Positions 1-12,800 of a DNA stretch of 64,000 nucleotides are shown one piece after another. Below the pieces are notes generated by a model that was given only the letters and a program-made list of their open reading frames with translations, was not told where the DNA came from and made no database searches. Each line of letters opens with the position of its first letter. Within the stretch, counting starts at the first letter, position 1. The DNA lies in NCBI GenBank assembly GCA_964030475.1, contig CAXIPT010000001.1, forward strand, positions 7,344,179 to 7,408,178, read 5' to 3'. Source of the stretch: Tethya wilhelma (Eukaryota; Porifera; Demospongiae; Tethyida; Tethyidae). A program made the position numbers and the translations under genes.

Positions 1-161
1 CCAAAGCGATGCACGATGGCAATTCGCTATATCAGCTTGCGCGGCATTAATTTGGCCTTCATTTGTAGCGGTGCCCTCATTAAATTAATATAGCATCCTG
101 TTGCTGTCTATACGGGGTATGTGCATTGATTCATTTGTGGTACATAAATAGGGGACGAATC

Positions 162-3035
162 ATGAGTGCTCTCCCCTCTCACAAAGGGAGTGGCAAAGCA
201 GTGGATGGTCAGACTGAGTATGAAGTTCCCAAGAAAGTTGAAGTTATTGTAATTCATGCTGGATTTGGAGATGCAACTTTGTTGAGAGTCACTGGTGACA
301 AAGGTTAGTTGATCTTCACATGTACGAGACGAATTATTAGTATTCATATAAAATGTCGGCATGGGCCAAACACTCATACATAAATTTGCCGTGTTCAGCT
401 TGGTACCAGTGAACCACTACATTTTATAAGTCTCCTTATCTTTATGCAATCCTTATCTCTGACTTTTAGTTATTTTAGACGGATAAATACAATGTTATAT
501 AATGTCATTGTGTTAGTATATACTGTATAGTGGTATTTTCCTTTCATTTTGATCTATATAAAATTTATTATATTATGTGTCAATCATCCAATCTGGTTCG
601 CTTCTGTATACAGTAAAACCTCCTTTTGCTAGTTGATTTTCTCCTCAATTCCAGTCTTTGTATAGCAAATTGTTGTTAATTCCATTCAAAGAGTACTGTT
701 CCTCAAGCTATGTTGTTAATGTATCTGCCATGTCCGTATAATTGACCAAAATGAAATTAAAACAGCCACCACATGCCATGTATACTCTAGCATCCACCAT
801 TGTGGGTACTTTGCACTAATAGTGGTCATGGAGAGGATAGTTATAACTGAGCATGCATGATATTGTGTATAAATGAAGGTGAACCAGTTGACTGTTTTTT
901 TTATTACTAATAGTCATGTTTCTGCTAGTCTGCACTACCAGTGAGTGCATAGATCAGATCATATTTGTATTATACTAATTGCAAATTTCAAGTGCGCGGC
1001 CAAATGTGATGTTTGGGTACTGACTAATAATTTCTGTATCATGCCCAACCAAATTTTCCCCAACTATGTTCCGTTTTCCCCAACAATACTCTATATATTT
1101 TCCCAACTATATTCAATTTTCCTAACTGCATGTGATCTATTTTCCAACCACAGGATGTTGTGGTCTATTAGTGCTTTTTTACTCACTATACATAGTATAA
1201 TAAGATTTACACAATGTCGTGCAGTTACTGTTTTCCCTTTGATCTCATAGACTTCATATACAAGTAGTAAAAATTTCATAAAAATACACAGCATAGAAAT
1301 TAGCCTACAGCTAGTGCTGTATTTGAACAAAGCATGTCTCATGATCAATTTTGGCACACGACTACTTCATTTTCATTTTTGACCTTCCAGTTCATAGCTA
1401 CGAATAAGTGATTGGAAGTGCTAGCTTCTTTGATCTAATTTAGAGCTAATTGTGTGGTACTCTGAATGATTCAGCTTCCAAGTATAGTTCTGTCAGTTTT
1501 TTACACTGTAACACAATTCACTGTTACAATAACAGGAATTAGCCCTTATTGACAGTTAATTAATTTTTATTTAATGGGTAGATGAATTTTTATAGGTTGT
1601 ACACTGTCAGGCCATGTGCCACTCTTTTTCATCCAAAACAGTTTGCATGATTATAGCTACTGAAGAAATGCCAGCTCTTAATTAGTTGTACTCAAAATCG
1701 TCCAGAGTATCATTCTAGTTAAATCAAAGAGGCCTCTGGTGTGGTTTGGGACAGAGCTTGGGAACAATATAATTTAGTTTTAATTTTTTTACCTATCCTC
1801 TATTGATGTGTGCAGGAGCCAAGCATCACTACCTCATTGATGGAGGCCCTACAACTAAGATACGTTCACCTGTTTTCTTCTTTGATAATCTCATTGAGAC
1901 ACTCTTGCAGTATACATCCAAAGGAAAAGATGATGTTTTCGGGCTTGACGGTATTATGGTGACTCATAGTGATGCTGACCATACACAAGGGGTGCAAAGG
2001 CTTCTTGATAGATTCCCTCCAAACAAAGATCCAAGTCCAGGTAAAGCAAAGTTTGAGTTTGACGGTCCGCTCCTGTTCAATTCCAAAGCAATTGATGTAA
2101 AATCGTTAACAAAGAAATTAGGTTTCAAAAGAATTATACTGTCTACTAAAGATAAAATTTTGGGCTTTGAAAACATCTTTACCTTTTATTTTCCAAATCC
2201 AAGAGCCATAATTAAGTTGTTCTCTAAGCTTCGAATTCATGATCCTTGCATACCTCCTGCATCTCCAACACATGCACCATCCCTCCCACCATATTCTGGC
2301 AGTGCTATATACCACCCAGATTCCAGTAAAAGAAATTTGTCCAGTATTCTACTCAACATATATGATCCAAACAATCGATCAGATGTTCTAGTCTCCCTCA
2401 ATGGTGATTCTGTCGGATATTTAGTTTTGGAAGCACTACAAGGTAAGAACCCCACTGTCTTCAAAGTACCGCATCACGGGAGTCGTAAGAATAGCATTCC
2501 ACTGCAAACCTTTAAACTAAGCAGAAAAGTTGTCCAAGAAACCTCAAAAAACTTAGCTGCTCATGCCCTTCTTCAATTCATACAAACTCCAAGACCACCA
2601 CCAACTGATCTTCTTGTGTACCAAATAATTGATGATGATAAGTTAAAAGACTTTGAAGCTAAGTATAAAGAACAAACATGGTTTGAAGAATCAAGAAGTT
2701 CAAAACGAGTGAAAACTGTTGTAAATGAGTGTAACTATGATGATACAATTGAAAAGCTTGCAATTGAGTTTGGAAAAAGGCTGAATCCCACTGATTATAC
2801 AGTTTTAAGTCTTTTGGAGACACTCCAGAAACGAAAAATAATGATAGAGAAAAATCTCAGTGACCCTTCAGTCCCTTGTACTGAAGTGTACACTTATGGT
2901 ATGGAACATCTTTCGTTGCCAGCTGATTTCAACTTTAATGCAATAAGAACAGCGGTACTTGAAGACCCTAATTTATCTGACTTATCGAAAGAGTTTGAGT
3001 CATTGGCGGAAAGGCGATCGCCATGGCGGAAATAA
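162..3035 (+). CDS. MBL-fold hydrolase-like protein, short copy A (2 exons)
   Basis: The proposed exons are 162-303 and 1816-3035, split by a GTTAGT...TGTGCAG intron that joins a glycine codon in phase. I chose the ATG at 162 because the coding match to copy B starts there and the upstream in-frame ATG at 126 is less likely. Exon 1 carries the 'VIVIHAGFGDATLL' strand typical of ComEC-type metallo-beta-lactamase folds. Exon 2 carries YLIDGG, a THSDADH metal motif, LNGDSVG and PHHGSRKNS. All these blocks are nearly identical to copy B. After PHHGSRKNSIPL the two diverge sharply. Copy A lacks the HGHP motif that ends the domain in copy B, and its last residues run into the minisatellite. It has no signal peptide or membrane segment. 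Hydrolase activity is inferred from motifs; substrate unknown. It could be a truncated pseudogene or a short functional paralogue (about 453 aa). Confidence 0.75.
304..1815 (+). other. Intron of copy A
   Basis: This AT-rich intron has donor GTTAGT and an acceptor after TGTGCAG. It matches the intron at 3969-5852 almost base for base apart from scattered indels and one insertion in copy B. No gene is seen in it. The piece around 1280-1370 ('ggcacacgactacttcattt') belongs to a dispersed repeat also seen near 40440, 40830, 41040 and 61610. Confidence 0.8.
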
Positions 3036-3039
3036 AGGA

Positions 3040-3415
3040 CGGCCGCGTCGCGGATTGCCCTTCTCGTCTTCCGTACTTTAGACGATAGGTCAGCGCTCCA
3101 TCGGCGATACATCGGCGCGTTGTCGGCGATACGTCGGCGCAATGTCGGCGATACGTCGGCGCATTGTCGGCGCTCTATCGGCGATACCTCGGCGCATTGT
3201 CAGCGATACGTAGGCGTAATGTCGGGGATACGTCGGCGCATTGTCGGCGCCATATGACCCCGACGTCGGGTTTGCACTTTAGACGATAGGTCAGCGCTCT
3301 ATCGGCGATACATCGGCGCATTGTCGGCGATACGTCGGCGCATTGTCGGCGCTCTGTCGGCGATACATCGGCGCATTGTCGGGGGCCATATGACCCCGAC
3401 GTCGGGTTTGCACTT
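3040..3415 (+). repeat. CpG-rich minisatellite
   Basis: Tandem, imperfect copies of a unit of about 22 bases built on 'cggcgatacgtcggcgcatt' form the core. A higher-order block containing 'gccatatgaccccgacgtcg' appears near 3251 and again near 3388. The GC and CpG density is far above the surrounding DNA. The array starts at the 3' end of the copy A reading frame and supplies its last codons, so it probably marks the truncation point of that gene. Confidence 0.85.
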
Positions 3416-3419
3416 CTCG

Positions 3420-3665
3420 GCCACCATAGTAGGCTATGTAGCCTACATTATCTATGGATCGATCGATCGAACGCGCGCGCGCGTTAACAACGTTACGCGT
3501 GTATGCACGTGACAGAACTCCGGTTCTAGAACTGAAATCAGCTGAAAGACAAAGATAGCTGTGTCTGAATCTCTTCTACTTGGCAATTTCTGATTTGCTG
3601 TCAGCAAGACTTGAAGGTATCGCATATCATAGATCAACTATTATTAAGTTGGAGCATGAATTTGC
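3420..3665 (+). promoter_or_regulatory. Upstream region of copy B
   Basis: The stretch starts with alternating gatcgatc and gcgcgcgcg runs and then has a segment ('gtgtctgaatctcttctact') also found near 41778-41800, upstream of another, misassembled copy. Conservation next to first exons suggests a shared promoter or 5' leader. No TATA box or initiator can be assigned with confidence. Confidence 0.4.
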
Positions 3666-3826
3666 CCAAAGCGATGCACGATGGCAATTCGCTATATCAG
3701 CTTGCGCGGCATTAATTTGGCCTTCATTTGTAGCGGTGCCCTCATTAAATTAATATAGCATCCTGTTGCTGTCTATACGGGGTATGTGCATTGATTCATT
3801 TGTGGTACATAAATAGGGGACGAATC

Positions 3827-6800
3827 ATGAGTGCTCTCCCCTCTCACAAAGGGAGTGGCAAAGCAGTGGATGGTCAGACTGAGTATGAAGTTCCCAAGAA
3901 AGTTGAAGTTATTGTAATTCATGCTGGATTTGGAGATGCAACTTTGTTGAGAGTCACTGGTGACAAAGGTTAGTTGATCTTCACATGTACGAGACGAATT
4001 ATTAGTATTCATATAAAATGTCGGCATGGGCCAAACACTCATACATAAATTTGCCGTGTTCAGCTTGGTACCAGTGAACCACTACATTTTATAAGTCTCC
4101 TTATCTTTATGCAATCCTTATCTCTGACTTTTAGTTATTTTAGACGGATAAATACAATGTTATATAATGTCATTGTGTTAGTATATACTGTATAGTGGTA
4201 TTTTCCTTTCATTTTGATCTATATAAAATTTATTATATTATGTGTCAATCATCCAATCTGGTTCGCTTCTGTATACAGTAAAACCTCCTTTTGCTAGTTG
4301 ATTTTCTCCTCAATTCCAGTCTTTGTATAGCAAATTGTTGTTAATTCCATTCAAAGAGTACTGTTCCTCAAGCTATGTTGTTAATGTATCTGCCATGTCC
4401 GTATAATTGACCAAAATGAAATTAAAACAGCCACCACATGCCATGTATACTCTAGCATCCACCATTGTGGGTACTTTGCACTAATAGTGGTCATGGAGAG
4501 GATAGTTATAACTGAGCATGCATGATATTGTGTATAAATGAAGGTGAACCAGTTGACTGTTTTTTTTATTACTAATAGTCATGTTTCTGCTAGTCTGCAC
4601 TACCAGTGAGTGCATAGATCAGATCATATTTGTATTATACTAATTGCAAATTTCAAGTGCGCGGCCAAATGTGATGTTTGGGTACTGACTAATAATTTCT
4701 GTATCATGCCCAACCAAATTTTCCCCAACTATGCTCCATTTTCCCCAACAATACTTTCCCAACTATACTCAATTTTCCTAACTGCTTGTGATCTATTTTC
4801 CAACCACAGGATGTTGTGTTCTAGTAGTGCTTTTAATAGGATTTACACAATCATTATGTTGTTCAGTTACGTACTGTTTTCCCTTTGATCTCATAGACTT
4901 CATATACAGGTAGTAAAAATTTAATAAAAATACACAGTGTAGAAATTGGCCTATAGCTGGTGCTGTATTTGAACAAGGCATGTCTCAATTTTGGCACACG
5001 ACTACTTCATTTTCATTTTTGACCTTCTGGTTCATAGTTACCAATAAGTGGTCGGAAGTGCTAGCTTCTTTGATCTAATTTAGAGCTAATTGTGTGGTAC
5101 TCTGAATGATTCATGCAAGAAGCTTCCAAGTATAGTTCTGTCAGTTTCTTACACTATAACACCATTCAGTGGCGTAGCCAGGGGGGTGCTTTTGGTGCTC
5201 GAGCACCCCCTTTGCCGCTGACCGGAAGCGCAAAACTATTTAATAATTGGATTTATTAATAAGTAATCAAGCCTTTAGAATCTCTATTTCTTACACTTGT
5301 TTTTTGTTAGAAGCTATTTTCCAAGCTCATTTATGCCCAGGCTCTTGATAAACTAACTTCAGAACCATTTAATTCATGCTAGGTTGATCGAAAGCTGGAA
5401 AGTGCTCAGCCTGCTTGCTTTAAGGTCACAATATCGATCACGTGACCCAAAAGTGGGCGTGGTACCCCAAAATTTTCCGCGCACTATGCGCACATAATTT
5501 TAGCACCCCCACACTCTGAATCCTGGCTACGCCCCTGCCATTCACTGTTACAATAACAGGAATTAGCTCTTATTGACAGTTAATTTTATTTAATGGGTAC
5601 GTGAATTTTTACAGGTTGTACATTGTCAGGCCAAGTTATGTGCCACTCTTTTTCATCCAAAACAGTATGCATGATTGTAGCTACTGAAGAAATGCTAGCT
5701 CTTAATTAGTTGTACTCAAAATCGTGCAGAGCATTATTCTAGTTAGATCAAAGAGGCCCCTGGTGTAGTTTGGGACAGAGCTTAGGAACAATATAATTTA
5801 GTTTTAATTTAGTTTTAATTTTTTTTTACCTATCCTCTATTGATATGTGTAGGAACTGACCATCACTACCTTATTGATGGAGGCCCTACAAACATGTTTT
5901 TTAGAAATATACCTGTTTTCTTCTTTGATAATCTCATTGAGACACTCTTGAAGAATACATCCAAAGAAAAAGATGATGTTTTCAGGGCCGATGGTATTAT
6001 GGTGACTCATAATGATATTGATCATAAACAAGGGGTGCAGAGGCTTCTTGATAGATTCCCTCCAAACAAAGGTCCAAGTCCAGGTAAAGCAAAGTTTGAG
6101 TTTGATGGTCCGCTCCTGTTCAATGCCAATGCAATTGAAAAGTCAAGCGATATAAATTTTGTAGAAAAAGCTTTGTCTACTGGAGATACAATCGACGGGT
6201 TTGAAAACATCTTCACCTTTTATTTTCCTTACCAAACTGAAGTTAAAACCTCATTGTACTATCACAGTAAGCTTCCAGAAGATGAAGGGAAAGCAAGTGT
6301 GGGTACTGGAAGACCACAACGTTGTTTGCATAAAGCTAAATACCACCAACTTCTAGACTCTAGTAAAAGCAACATGTCCAGTATTCTTCTCAACATATCT
6401 GATCCAAACAATCGATCAGATGTTCTAGTCTCCCTCAATGGTGATTCTGTGGGATATTTAGTTTTGGAAGCGCTACAAGGTAAGCATCCCACTGTCTTCA
6501 AAGTACCACATCACGGGAGTCGTAAGAATAGCATTCCACTCAGACCTTCTCAACGAATCCGTGAATATCTAGCAACCTCAGAAAATTTATCTGATCCTGC
6601 CCTTCTTCAATCCAGCCAAATTGAAGCATCCAAAGTTGTTGAACATCTTACCACAGACTTTTATAAAAGAATCAAAGCCAGGACATACTTCATATCCGCA
6701 GGAGATCTACATGGACACCCAAACTGGGAGGTGATTAATGGTATTATTCTAGCTGCTCAACATATCAGGAAAGTTAATCCCAGATCTAGTTACACATGTA

Positions 6801-9800
6801 GGATCCTCTTAACATCTGGATATGGAATTAATGAAAGCAAACTACCAGACAGATCTGATAATGACTGGACTCAGTATGTCTCTCTCCAATACTTTGCTGG
6901 GGATTCTGCTTCTGTCACTATTGATCCTGCTATGGATCCAATGAAGGTGCTTCCTGGAGCTGTTGAATGGATGCCAAATTCTGAGCCAAACAAGCTTCAT
7001 GATCTATACAAGAATACAGCAGGAGCTCTGAAGTTGAAGGAGCTTCGAGGAGCATCATTGAATAATGAGTACACTGTAAAACCATTTGGCCAAAATTATT
7101 GGCTTGATTTAGACCATGGTTCTGAAAATAGATTCCAGTTAACTGAGAATGAAACAACGCTTAAACTGACTAAGCATGTTTTTTCTAAAGTCAAATCTAA
7201 ACCAGATCACATTGTCACACTCACTCTTGAGAACAGTTCACACAAAGAAGGCACCATTTCAGCTTTAATTGGTTCACATACCCCACAAAGTGGAGTGATT
7301 TCTTACAAGTTATTTGCTTTACGAGATGAAAAATGGCATTACTTGTGTGTTAATAATGGGACACTCGAATATACCATGGATCATGCTCATGCCTCCTCCT
7401 TTGAGTTTAAAAAATGTACTCCGAGGGACACTCAATGTAGTCGCAATTCATCTGATGCACTATCTCCTTCTCATTCTAAGAGCTTTGCTCATGATCCACC
7501 TGCTGACGAAGCTGGTTATAACACCAAAAGAGCCAAAAGGATGCACTTTGATGATGCCAAATTGAATACTAACAATAATAACAACAATAGTGTTCTTTCT
7601 CTAGACGAGTTCCTGAGTTGGATAAATTACTCTGGTGATTCCAAGATCATGTCTTCAGAGACTCTGCTTGACCTTGTCCTTTCACCGCAACTGACTTCAC
7701 AACGTCTTACAAGTGAGAAATTAGCCAAGGAACCAGCATTGTACAGGTTTATTGTAGCCGTGTTGTCCTGGAAAGTTGATCCATGCTCTTCTTATTTTGA
7801 AGTCTTGAATGAAGTCCTTTTGTCAGCACGTATCAAGCTCATTCAGCCGCCATATCCTCAGCAATTTGATGACTTTGTGATTTCATCAACTACAATTCTC
7901 ATTAAAAATCCAAAGAAAAGCAGTCTCTCAATAATTCTGGAACTGTGTGCAACAGCAAATAAAGATGAAGCTACAAAGACACTGACATACGAACTTACTC
8001 TGTTTATGCAAATAGTTGATGATTATCTAAGAAAGCTTGGGATTCAGAGTGATCTCGATTCCTTCGTTTTATTAGATTATGTCACGCTTCTTTTGGGATC
8101 AGAAACTTTTGGTTTCCTAACGTTATCGTCATTCACTCAAGTATTGGTAAATAAAGTAATTCTATGGAAAGTAGATCAGACATCATCTTTTGCCGAATTT
8201 GTTAGTTCTCCAGTGGGTCCAAAGCTTTTGGAAGCCACACTTACAGCTATAATACCCCCTGAAGAAAGCATCCTTGATCTTGGAATCAGCAAAAAGTTTC
8301 AGTTAAAGTCTCTTGCTTTCAATATTCCAGATATTTTCAAAACAAGCCAAATGGAGATTGTATCTCCATACTTGACAGCCGATGTCTTTGTTGGTGAGAA
8401 ATCAGCCAGAATTACAGCAGTTACACCACAGGGAAACGAACTTCCTTCCCTCAAAGTTGAGCTGACACAGAACATCAGTCTCAATGATATTGTCTCTTTT
8501 CTTGGTCTGGACAGTAGTATAGCAAATGCCAATGTTCCTATGCTTTCAAGGCTTCTCAAGGACATTCAAATTACCTCAGCAGGTTTTACAATTCAACAGA
8601 AATTCCTAAACTCCAACCAGTCATGGCTTTCATCAGTATTCTTTGCCGTTCAGTTCTCTAACGTTAGCTCATATCTACCTACTACTTTCTCTAGCCTACA
8701 AGATATTGAAGCTCAAGTTGTAGTGTACCAGCCACAGCTTTCTCACAAGAAAATTTCAGTCAATGTTGCATTCAACTTCACAGTTGCCATACAAGGATGT
8801 GGTGGCAGCACTGAAAATGCCAACCTAGCTGCAATTCTTAGTGCCAAGCCAGTTCAAGTAACCAACCAAGCTGATTCAAGCTACAATTTCTCAGTAGCTA
8901 TTCAAATTTCATCAAATGGAGCAGATCCTAATCAAGGATTAAATTTCTCCACAATACTCAATGCCTTTAATCTTAGAGCTGCAGTTACCTCTGCTGAATC
9001 CATTCCATTCATTAAATCCCTTCTTGAAAATGTAGTGCTTAGGGAATTGAGGATTTTTATGACCACAGCAAGCAAAATACTGATTCAGTCATTCCTTCTC
9101 AAAGTTTACATTCCCAGCTGGAAGTTTTCTAGTATCAAAATAGAACTCAGTGAAATTGAAATCTTTCTCAGCTATAGTGATGGAGACTGGGCAACTAGCT
9201 TCGAAGGAAATGCAGTGTTTGATGAAGATTATCCTATCACCACTAGGTTCAACCTGGCTTCAGACATAAGTCAAAGAGCAAAATTTTCATTTGCCAACTT
9301 GAACTATGAATTTACCATTCAAAGATTCATAAGTGTGTTTGGACTTGGAAGCCTTGAGAACATACCAGTGCTGGAGCAGGTCCTCAGTGTAGCAGTCACT
9401 GATGCCAAGCTTACTCTCGAGAAGAATGACAGTGGAGTCATAGTAACTGAAGGACAAGTGTCTTTATACAAAGAATCCATTAATCTTGGTAGTAGCATTC
9501 ACCTTTCTCAGGTCAGTCTTACAATCGGCTTCACTCGTACTGAGGAAAACAACTATGCCTTTGCTTTCTCTGTTGAAGGATTTATCAACCAAAAAGTGTA
9601 CCTAAATGTGGCTTACGATCCAAACACTCAGGTATTATCTGGACAATCATTCATTGCTAGCTTTGAAAAAGCTAGTCTAAGTGAGGCAGTTGGGGCATTC
9701 CTTAGTCAGACTGATTCTGGATCAGTCAGCAAAAATTGTACATTCTCAAAAGTATCCAATTCAATCACAGCAGCAATCTCTGTTGCATTCAATTGGACAT

Positions 9801-12800
9801 CAGGTGATTTCAGTCTAAAAAGTCTCACTGTACACCTCAGAAATGTGTTCTCAATAGGATCTGTTGATTTGGAGCAATTAAGATTTGAGTACAATAAGAT
9901 TGAATCAGCTACTACAACCACTTCAGAGAGTTCTAGTGGCACGCAATTGTTACCAGCAGGTAGTCAAGTAAAACTGATTGGAATATTGAGAAAAATAACA
10001 GACAAAACATTCAGTGCCATTGTGGAATTCGATCTCAACAAAGATACGACAGGAGCATCAAAAATAAAAGCATCAATCAAACCAGCAGAAAAGAATACTC
10101 TCACACTGTTATCATTTCTATCCTTGTTTGGAATTACTGCTCCTCCAGTTCCAACAGTGGAAGGACAAGACACACCAAACTTCTTTGATCTTGCTCTGGT
10201 AGAAGGATCGATGGAGTTGTCTCTTTCTGATTATAGCTTAAATAATATTGATGTTAAGGTGGAGACAACAAATGCACTCAATTTGTTAGATTCTCCTCAA
10301 ATTACATTGGAAAATCTATCGTTTGAAGTTCACTACTCCAAAACTGGCTCACCTACAACAACTGGTACACTGCTTGGAGTTATTACACTTCCTCTTGGAG
10401 TAAAAATTACCATCCAAGGTAGGAAAGAAACAAGTGGCACAGTTTTCACAGCAGTTGTTGGGCCAGAGAGTGCAGATCTTCAAGACTTCATCAATACTCT
10501 CACTCCAGCAGGTACCACTTCACCTACAATTCCATCAAATGTAGGCTTACCAAAGCCAATGCCAGTTAACATTGCAGAGCTGATAATTGCACTCCAGACT
10601 GATAAGAGGACTATCACATTTAAAGGTGAATCTCAACTACAATGGAATATTGACCTAGGATTCACAAACTTCCAGATTCTAGAACTTGGTGGTCTCATCA
10701 AATATGTCAAGATGAAAACTGGAGACATGAGTACCAAATTCAATGCTTATGTCACTGGTAAGTTCCAGTTCTCTACTAATATACTTATGGAAGCAGAGTT
10801 ACACTTTGGAACTAACATTGACACAGCTCTTTCAGTATTGGTCACAGATGCTAGTCAAGTAAATATTGACTCTCTTACAAATGATCTTTTGGAGTTCAAT
10901 CAATCCAAAACATCCATTAATTCTAGTTCATCACCACCATGTAGCAGTAAAACTGCCTCTGGAGCTATTGCTTTCCAAGATTTTCTACCATCTTCTACTG
11001 TTAGTTTTGCAAGTGCCTACATTAACTTGAACCTAACTCAATCGGTGTTTCTTCTAATGGGAAAGGTTGCATCACTGGGCTCTGGCTTTCTTCTGGCTGG
11101 AAAATTTTCACCTCAGCAAATTCACTATGGGTATGCTTTTGGAATATCTCTACCCCAAGGATTCAGATTCTCACAACTCCTTTCAGCACTCGGCCCAATT
11201 GATGACATAGTCCAAGTCAGAAAAGCCCACTGTGTTGTAATGTCAATGGAAAATGCTAAGGTTAAAGATGTTGTTGAGAAAATGAATGCTGCTAAAAATT
11301 CAGCTATTCTCCCTGAAGATGCAGGTGGATTTGTTTTTCCCTTCACTAATCTTCAACTTGATGAGGCTACAAAGAACTTGACCATAACCAAGGGATTAAG
11401 TTTCTACGCTGAATTTGACATACCTGCATTAGGACCTGACTCAATTTTTCACAGCATTGTTCAAATCAGTAGCACACCCAACATTCCTGCTGTGATAATC
11501 AGTGCAATGATTTCCAGTAATCCAGTGGAAAGTGAATTTAGAGCTCATTTGGCACAGCTAACTTTACTAGACAGCCTACTTGAATTCAATGACATCACAC
11601 TCATCTATCGTCCAAACGGCTCGCCAACACTTGAACTATGTGGCAATATCACCATTCAATTGATCAATAACTCATACAGCTTCTATGGTTCATTCATATT
11701 AACAGAAAACGATGCTGAGTTTTCTGTATCCAATGACCCTAACAAGCAAGTCACTATTCACAAACCATTGGGAATGTTCGGGATATCATTTAAAGATGCC
11801 AAACTTAAAATGAGATACAATTTTAAGCCAGAAAAAAGTTTCAATATGGAAATTAGTGCATCAGTCAATTTCTATTCCAAAGATTCCCTGACTTCTTTAA
11901 CTGATCAGGGAGAAGACAATCAACAGACACCTGAGCCAGACCTCTCTTTGAGTGGACTTATAGCTTTCAAGGACTATTTACCCATTGTTGCAAGCATTGA
12001 AATTTCTCCAAGAAAACCACTCACAATTATTTGTCTACTAACAACAATTTTTGATTGGGAATATGATAGTAAAAGTGTCCTAAACATTGGTTTTGTTGAT
12101 GGCTGTATCTACTTTGCTAATCTTCCTAAAGGTAAAACTTTCACTGCAACTAATGGTGTTGTGTACCAAAGTGGCTACCACATTTATGCCCATACTACTG
12201 AGATATTTGGTATAGTGTTCAAAATTAGAGCTGATATTGCACTTGATATGTCTGAGATTAGTATCACAGGATCTACCCTTCACCCAATCGATTTGGGATT
12301 TGCTAAATTCACTGGAAAGAAAGATAGTGATCCAAGCCAACCAGATGAAAATGAGAGCCCACAGCTAACCTTTACTGCTGGTCGATTGAATACTTCTGTT
12401 TCAATTGGTATTGGTCTTATTCTATTTGGAGAGCCTCTAGCTACAGCTGACATTGGCTATGACTTTACAATGGCATGTTTCACTGGAAAACTCACGTACA
12501 GTGGCTCTATTACTGATTTCATTAAGAATCCCTCAATATCATTTGCCTGGGGAGCCTTTGGTTTTATGGTGACGGGTTTCTCAATAGCTGGAGTGTTTGA
12601 CTTCAATATTCTTGATATACTTAAGAAATGTCTTGACTTTGTTGTTCTTCTTTTCAAGAAAATAATACATCCACAATTCAATGTCAAAGTAACAATTTTA
12701 AAGTCATCTCAGCCTGATGATTTCTTAGCTGATATTAAAGTCACTGGGAATTATGACATAGATCTGTTTGGTAAGCGCGTATTATCTGTTCCTATTAATT

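Larger units (their letters stand above)
1..3665 (+). repeat. Tandem duplication, unit 1
   Basis: The first bases of the window recur from 3666 onward with a constant offset of 3665 through the first exon and most of the following intron. Unit 1 carries gene copy A and ends in a CpG-rich minisatellite plus about 250 bases of upstream-type sequence. Small indels begin around 1060 and 1150-1200. Unit 2 also carries an extra inserted element (5169-5538). The near identity of the intron indicates a recent duplication or recent conversion. Confidence 0.93.

Noticed and set aside
3040..3415. CpG-rich repeat considered as a CRISPR array
   Set aside because: The copies are directly adjacent with no unique spacers, and the genome is eukaryotic.
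5840..5852. ATG at 5840 as start of the giant protein
   Set aside because: It lies in the intron just before the acceptor; the exon 1 join at 3827-3968 gives a better MBL N-terminus.
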